Source: Spirochaetota bacterium
GTDB lineage: Bacteria; Spirochaetota; UBA4802; JAFGJZ01
Direction: 5' to 3'
DNA length: 37,230 bases
NCBI GenBank assembly: GCA_016928815.1
Contig: JAFGJZ010000054.1
Coordinates: 1-37,230, forward strand
The position numbers and the translations under genes were made by a program. The notes below the pieces were generated by a model. It made no database searches. It worked only from the letters and a program-made list of their open reading frames with translations, and had not been told where the DNA came from. Position 1 is the first letter of the stretch; every line of letters begins with the position of its first letter. Below, in pieces: positions 35,463 to 37,230 of this stretch.

Positions 35463-36152
35463 ATGGAATTTATCAGAAAAGCTTCGTTTGTAAAAAATAA
35501 ATTTATTTTAAAAGCAATAATTTTTATTATGATGACTTTTATTTCAACAGATGTCTTTGCAGTGTGGAATCATTCCGATGCAGTAACCTTTGAAAAAAAA
35601 CTGATTGAATTCAGATATACCCTATATCCATATATTGAAAATTTAGATTATGAACTTATGTCGAATCTTGCACTATCTGATGATGGAAATAATGATTTAA
35701 GCGCCAGTTGTGCGGAATTTATTGAATCAAATAAAAAGAACATTACTGAATACAGAAAATATCTGCTTAATCTGTATATGCGTCCGTTTCCTGAAAATGA
35801 TTCCTATGAGGAAATTGAAGTTGAAGATTTTTCAATTAACCCTGATTACATTAAATACAGAAAAAACCCTGCTTTCTCTTTTATCACAATAAACCCCTAT
35901 TATGAAATGCGGTTTTTTATGAATTATTTTCTTGGCCATATGCTTGGAGCCAGAGAGTTCGGAGAGTTAATTCTGAAACAGCAGATAGGCGGAGAAAGAA
36001 TTTTTATCCGTCAGAAGAAAAATGAAATTTATGAAATAATGATCGATCAGTATTTTTACCGATTTATTTCTGAATATAATATATCCAATTCGGAAATTAA
36101 AATCCTAAAAATATATAAAAAGAAAAGTCAGATTAAACCTGATTCGGAATAA
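35463..36152 (+). CDS. Exported protein of unknown function
   Basis: The 229-residue product has an N-terminal signal peptide with a hydrophobic core (FILKAIIFIMMTFIS) and a likely signal peptidase I site after VFA. The mature part is mixed, with aromatic and charged residues (NPYYEMRFFMNYFLGHMLGA, RIFIRQKKNEIYEIMID), and has no recognised motif. GGAGGA immediately precedes ATG 35463; the in-frame ATG at 35427 has none. TTGACA at 35407-35412 may be a -35, but no good -10 follows. I do not recognise a family. Confidence 0.62.
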   Translation: MEFIRKASFVKNKFILKAIIFIMMTFISTDVFAVWNHSDAVTFEKKLIEFRYTLYPYIENLDYELMSNLALSDDGNNDLSASCAEFIESNKKNITEYRKYLLNLYMRPFPENDSYEEIEVEDFSINPDYIKYRKNPAFSFITINPYYEMRFFMNYFLGHMLGAREFGELILKQQIGGERIFIRQKKNEIYEIMIDQYFYRFISEYNISNSEIKILKIYKKKSQIKPDSE

Positions 36153-36202
36153 ATACAATTAATGCCTGTGACTGAAATTCGACACTGGAAGATAATAATA
36201 TC

Positions 36203-37150
36203 ATGAAAAATTATAGTAATGAAACGGCACGAAATTCAAACCGGAATAGTATAATTACAGCTTTCACCATTTGGATTATTTTTCTCAGCATGGGTGCATT
36301 CTGGTATTTTAAAACCGGTAGAAGGTTTTTTATTTTTGATTTACCGTATATAGGTTCTTCCATTGCACTTGGAATTTTGCTGGGTGCAGTACTGCCAAAA
36401 CGATTTAAACATTACGGCCGGAGAGTTACTCAGCTGCTGGTGGGAATATACATGCTCTGTATTCTGGGTTTTGTTATGAAAGTAAACATGCAGATTGAGT
36501 CCTTCTTTTTCTATGCATTAGCCGGAGCAATAGGAGGTGCTATCATACACTATCTGCCGGCAAAACTTCTGGGACCTGCCGTTTTCAGCAGGGGATTCTG
36601 CGGCTGGGCCTGCTGGACTGCAATGGTACTGGATTTTCTTCCATGGAAAACACCTAGGAACGGACGGTATAAGTATCTGGGCATTATCCGTTACATTCAT
36701 TTTATTCTTTCATTTATCCTGGTCGCTTTTCTTTTTTTTACTCTGAGCTATTTTCCTGACAACGGCACCATTGAAGTGCTTGCCTGGCTTTCTGCGGGAA
36801 ATGTATTTTATTATTCTGCTGCCGTACTGCTTGCCTATCTGTTCAGAGATAACAGGGCTTTCTGCAAATATCTCTGTCCTATACCGGTGCTGCAGAAAAT
36901 AACCGCACGTTTTTCCGTTTTTAAAATAAAAATTGACCTGTCCAAATGCATAGACTGCGGACTGTGTGAAAGGAAGTGTCCGATGAATATCAGGCTGCTT
37001 GAATATTCACATGCCGGAAAAAGAATATTATCCACTGAATGCATTCTCTGCAACATCTGTGTGGAGGTATGTCCGAAGCATGCGGTTGACATCTCATCAG
37101 GATTTGATTTCGGATTTCAGGAATATATTAATTTTAAAAAGCGGCAGTAG
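36203..37150 (+). CDS. NapH/YccM-like membrane 4Fe-4S ferredoxin protein
   Basis: A 315-residue integral membrane electron-transfer protein. About six hydrophobic segments (near 17-37, 48-65, 76-95, 100-118, 162-182, 196-213) surround two conserved cysteine pairs, GFCGWACW (C133, C137) and FCKYLCPIP (C221, C225). Two [4Fe-4S] motifs follow: C249-x2-C252-x2-C255-x3-C259 and C280-x2-C283-x2-C286-x3-C290. Relatives (NapH, CcoG, YccM) take electrons from quinol or pass them to periplasmic partners. Standard NapH has four transmembrane helices, so the N-terminus is extended. No nitrate reductase, nos or rdx gene is present. The ribosome binding site (GGAAG about 15 nt upstream) is poor. Confidence 0.85.
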   Translation: MKNYSNETARNSNRNSIITAFTIWIIFLSMGAFWYFKTGRRFFIFDLPYIGSSIALGILLGAVLPKRFKHYGRRVTQLLVGIYMLCILGFVMKVNMQIESFFFYALAGAIGGAIIHYLPAKLLGPAVFSRGFCGWACWTAMVLDFLPWKTPRNGRYKYLGIIRYIHFILSFILVAFLFFTLSYFPDNGTIEVLAWLSAGNVFYYSAAVLLAYLFRDNRAFCKYLCPIPVLQKITARFSVFKIKIDLSKCIDCGLCERKCPMNIRLLEYSHAGKRILSTECILCNICVEVCPKHAVDISSGFDFGFQEYINFKKRQ

Positions 37151-37192
37151 AATGCGCCTTGTTGAACTGCATTTATCAATTTGAAAAAAGTC

Positions 37193-37222
37193 TTGAAAAA
37201 CAGTACCTGCAATACTTATAAT
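37193..37222 (+). promoter_or_regulatory. Near-consensus promoter at the window edge
   Basis: TTGAAA (37193-37198), an 18-nt spacer and a perfect TATAAT (37217-37222). It should drive a gene beyond the end of the window. Confidence 0.6.
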
Positions 37223-37230
37223 ATTTTATA

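Noticed and set aside
1..37230. Mobile elements, CRISPR arrays, toxin-antitoxin or defence systems
   Set aside because: I saw no transposase, integrase, terminal inverted repeats, regularly spaced repeats, cas genes or restriction genes on either strand.

Overview
This AT-rich window reads as ordinary bacterial chromosome: about 34 densely packed protein genes on both strands, one tRNA gene, and no insertion sequences, phage genes or CRISPR array. Housekeeping genes (prfA-prmC, asnS, nth, rdgB, a CCA-adding enzyme, dinG, a PcrA/UvrD helicase) are mixed with signalling genes and lineage-specific membrane or exported proteins. The mix points, with only moderate confidence, to an uncultivated spirochaete (Spirochaetota). 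It includes a cyclic-nucleotide-domain/TPR protein beside a Crp/Fnr regulator, a zinc-ribbon protein with a DUF4389-like membrane region, a TerB-like protein, a chemoreceptor, a tandem ribbon-helix-helix protein and several lipoproteins. No rRNA or other taxonomic marker is present to settle it.

Layout. 1-4216 (+): a DUF4234-like membrane protein, a zinc-ribbon/acidic/DUF4389-like protein, and dinG, apparently one operon. 4217-7021 (-): a STAS protein and pcrA/uvrD. 7141-7883 (+): a TerB-like protein coupled to a small membrane protein, closed by a bidirectional terminator. 7934-10207 (-): a complete polar amino-acid ABC importer. 10404-12047 (+): an exported LamG/FN3 protein. 12163-12585 (-): a lone receiver. 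12927-15845 (+): a CCA-adding enzyme, a YitT-type membrane protein and a tandem RHH-like protein. 15862-17250 (-): a GlcD-type flavoprotein. 17438-24978 (+): an amidohydrolase, the cNMP/TPR and Crp/Fnr pair, tRNA-Arg(CCT), prfA-prmC, a lipocalin-like protein and a HEAT-like membrane protein. 24929-26728 (-): rdgB, a TPR lipoprotein and nth. 26948-31225 (+): a PAS/GAF histidine kinase, a receiver and a chemoreceptor. 31232-33734 (-): a double Lrp/Ahb-like protein followed by asnS. 33964-37150 (+): an exported glycosidase-like TIM-barrel protein, an exported unknown protein and a NapH-like membrane ferredoxin.

How parts fit together. The tRNA has no encoded CCA, which agrees with the CCA-adding enzyme nearby. 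The signalling genes (kinase, two receivers, STAS protein, chemoreceptor, two cNMP-domain proteins) lack their usual partners here (CheA, CheW, RsbW, a nucleotide cyclase), so they are satellites of systems encoded elsewhere. Recognisable sigma70-like promoters (TTGAAA-17-TATAAT, TTGACT-17-GATAAT, TTGACA-17-TTAAAT and others) mark many transcription units. Only one of six convergent gene junctions has a recognisable terminator.

No defence island, biosynthetic cluster or mobile system is visible. The least ordinary items are the zinc-ribbon/acidic-repeat membrane protein, the double Lrp/Ahb-like protein in front of asnS, the single-chain tandem RHH protein, and the 50-nt antisense overlap in which nth iron-sulphur cysteine codons lie opposite another gene's C-terminus.
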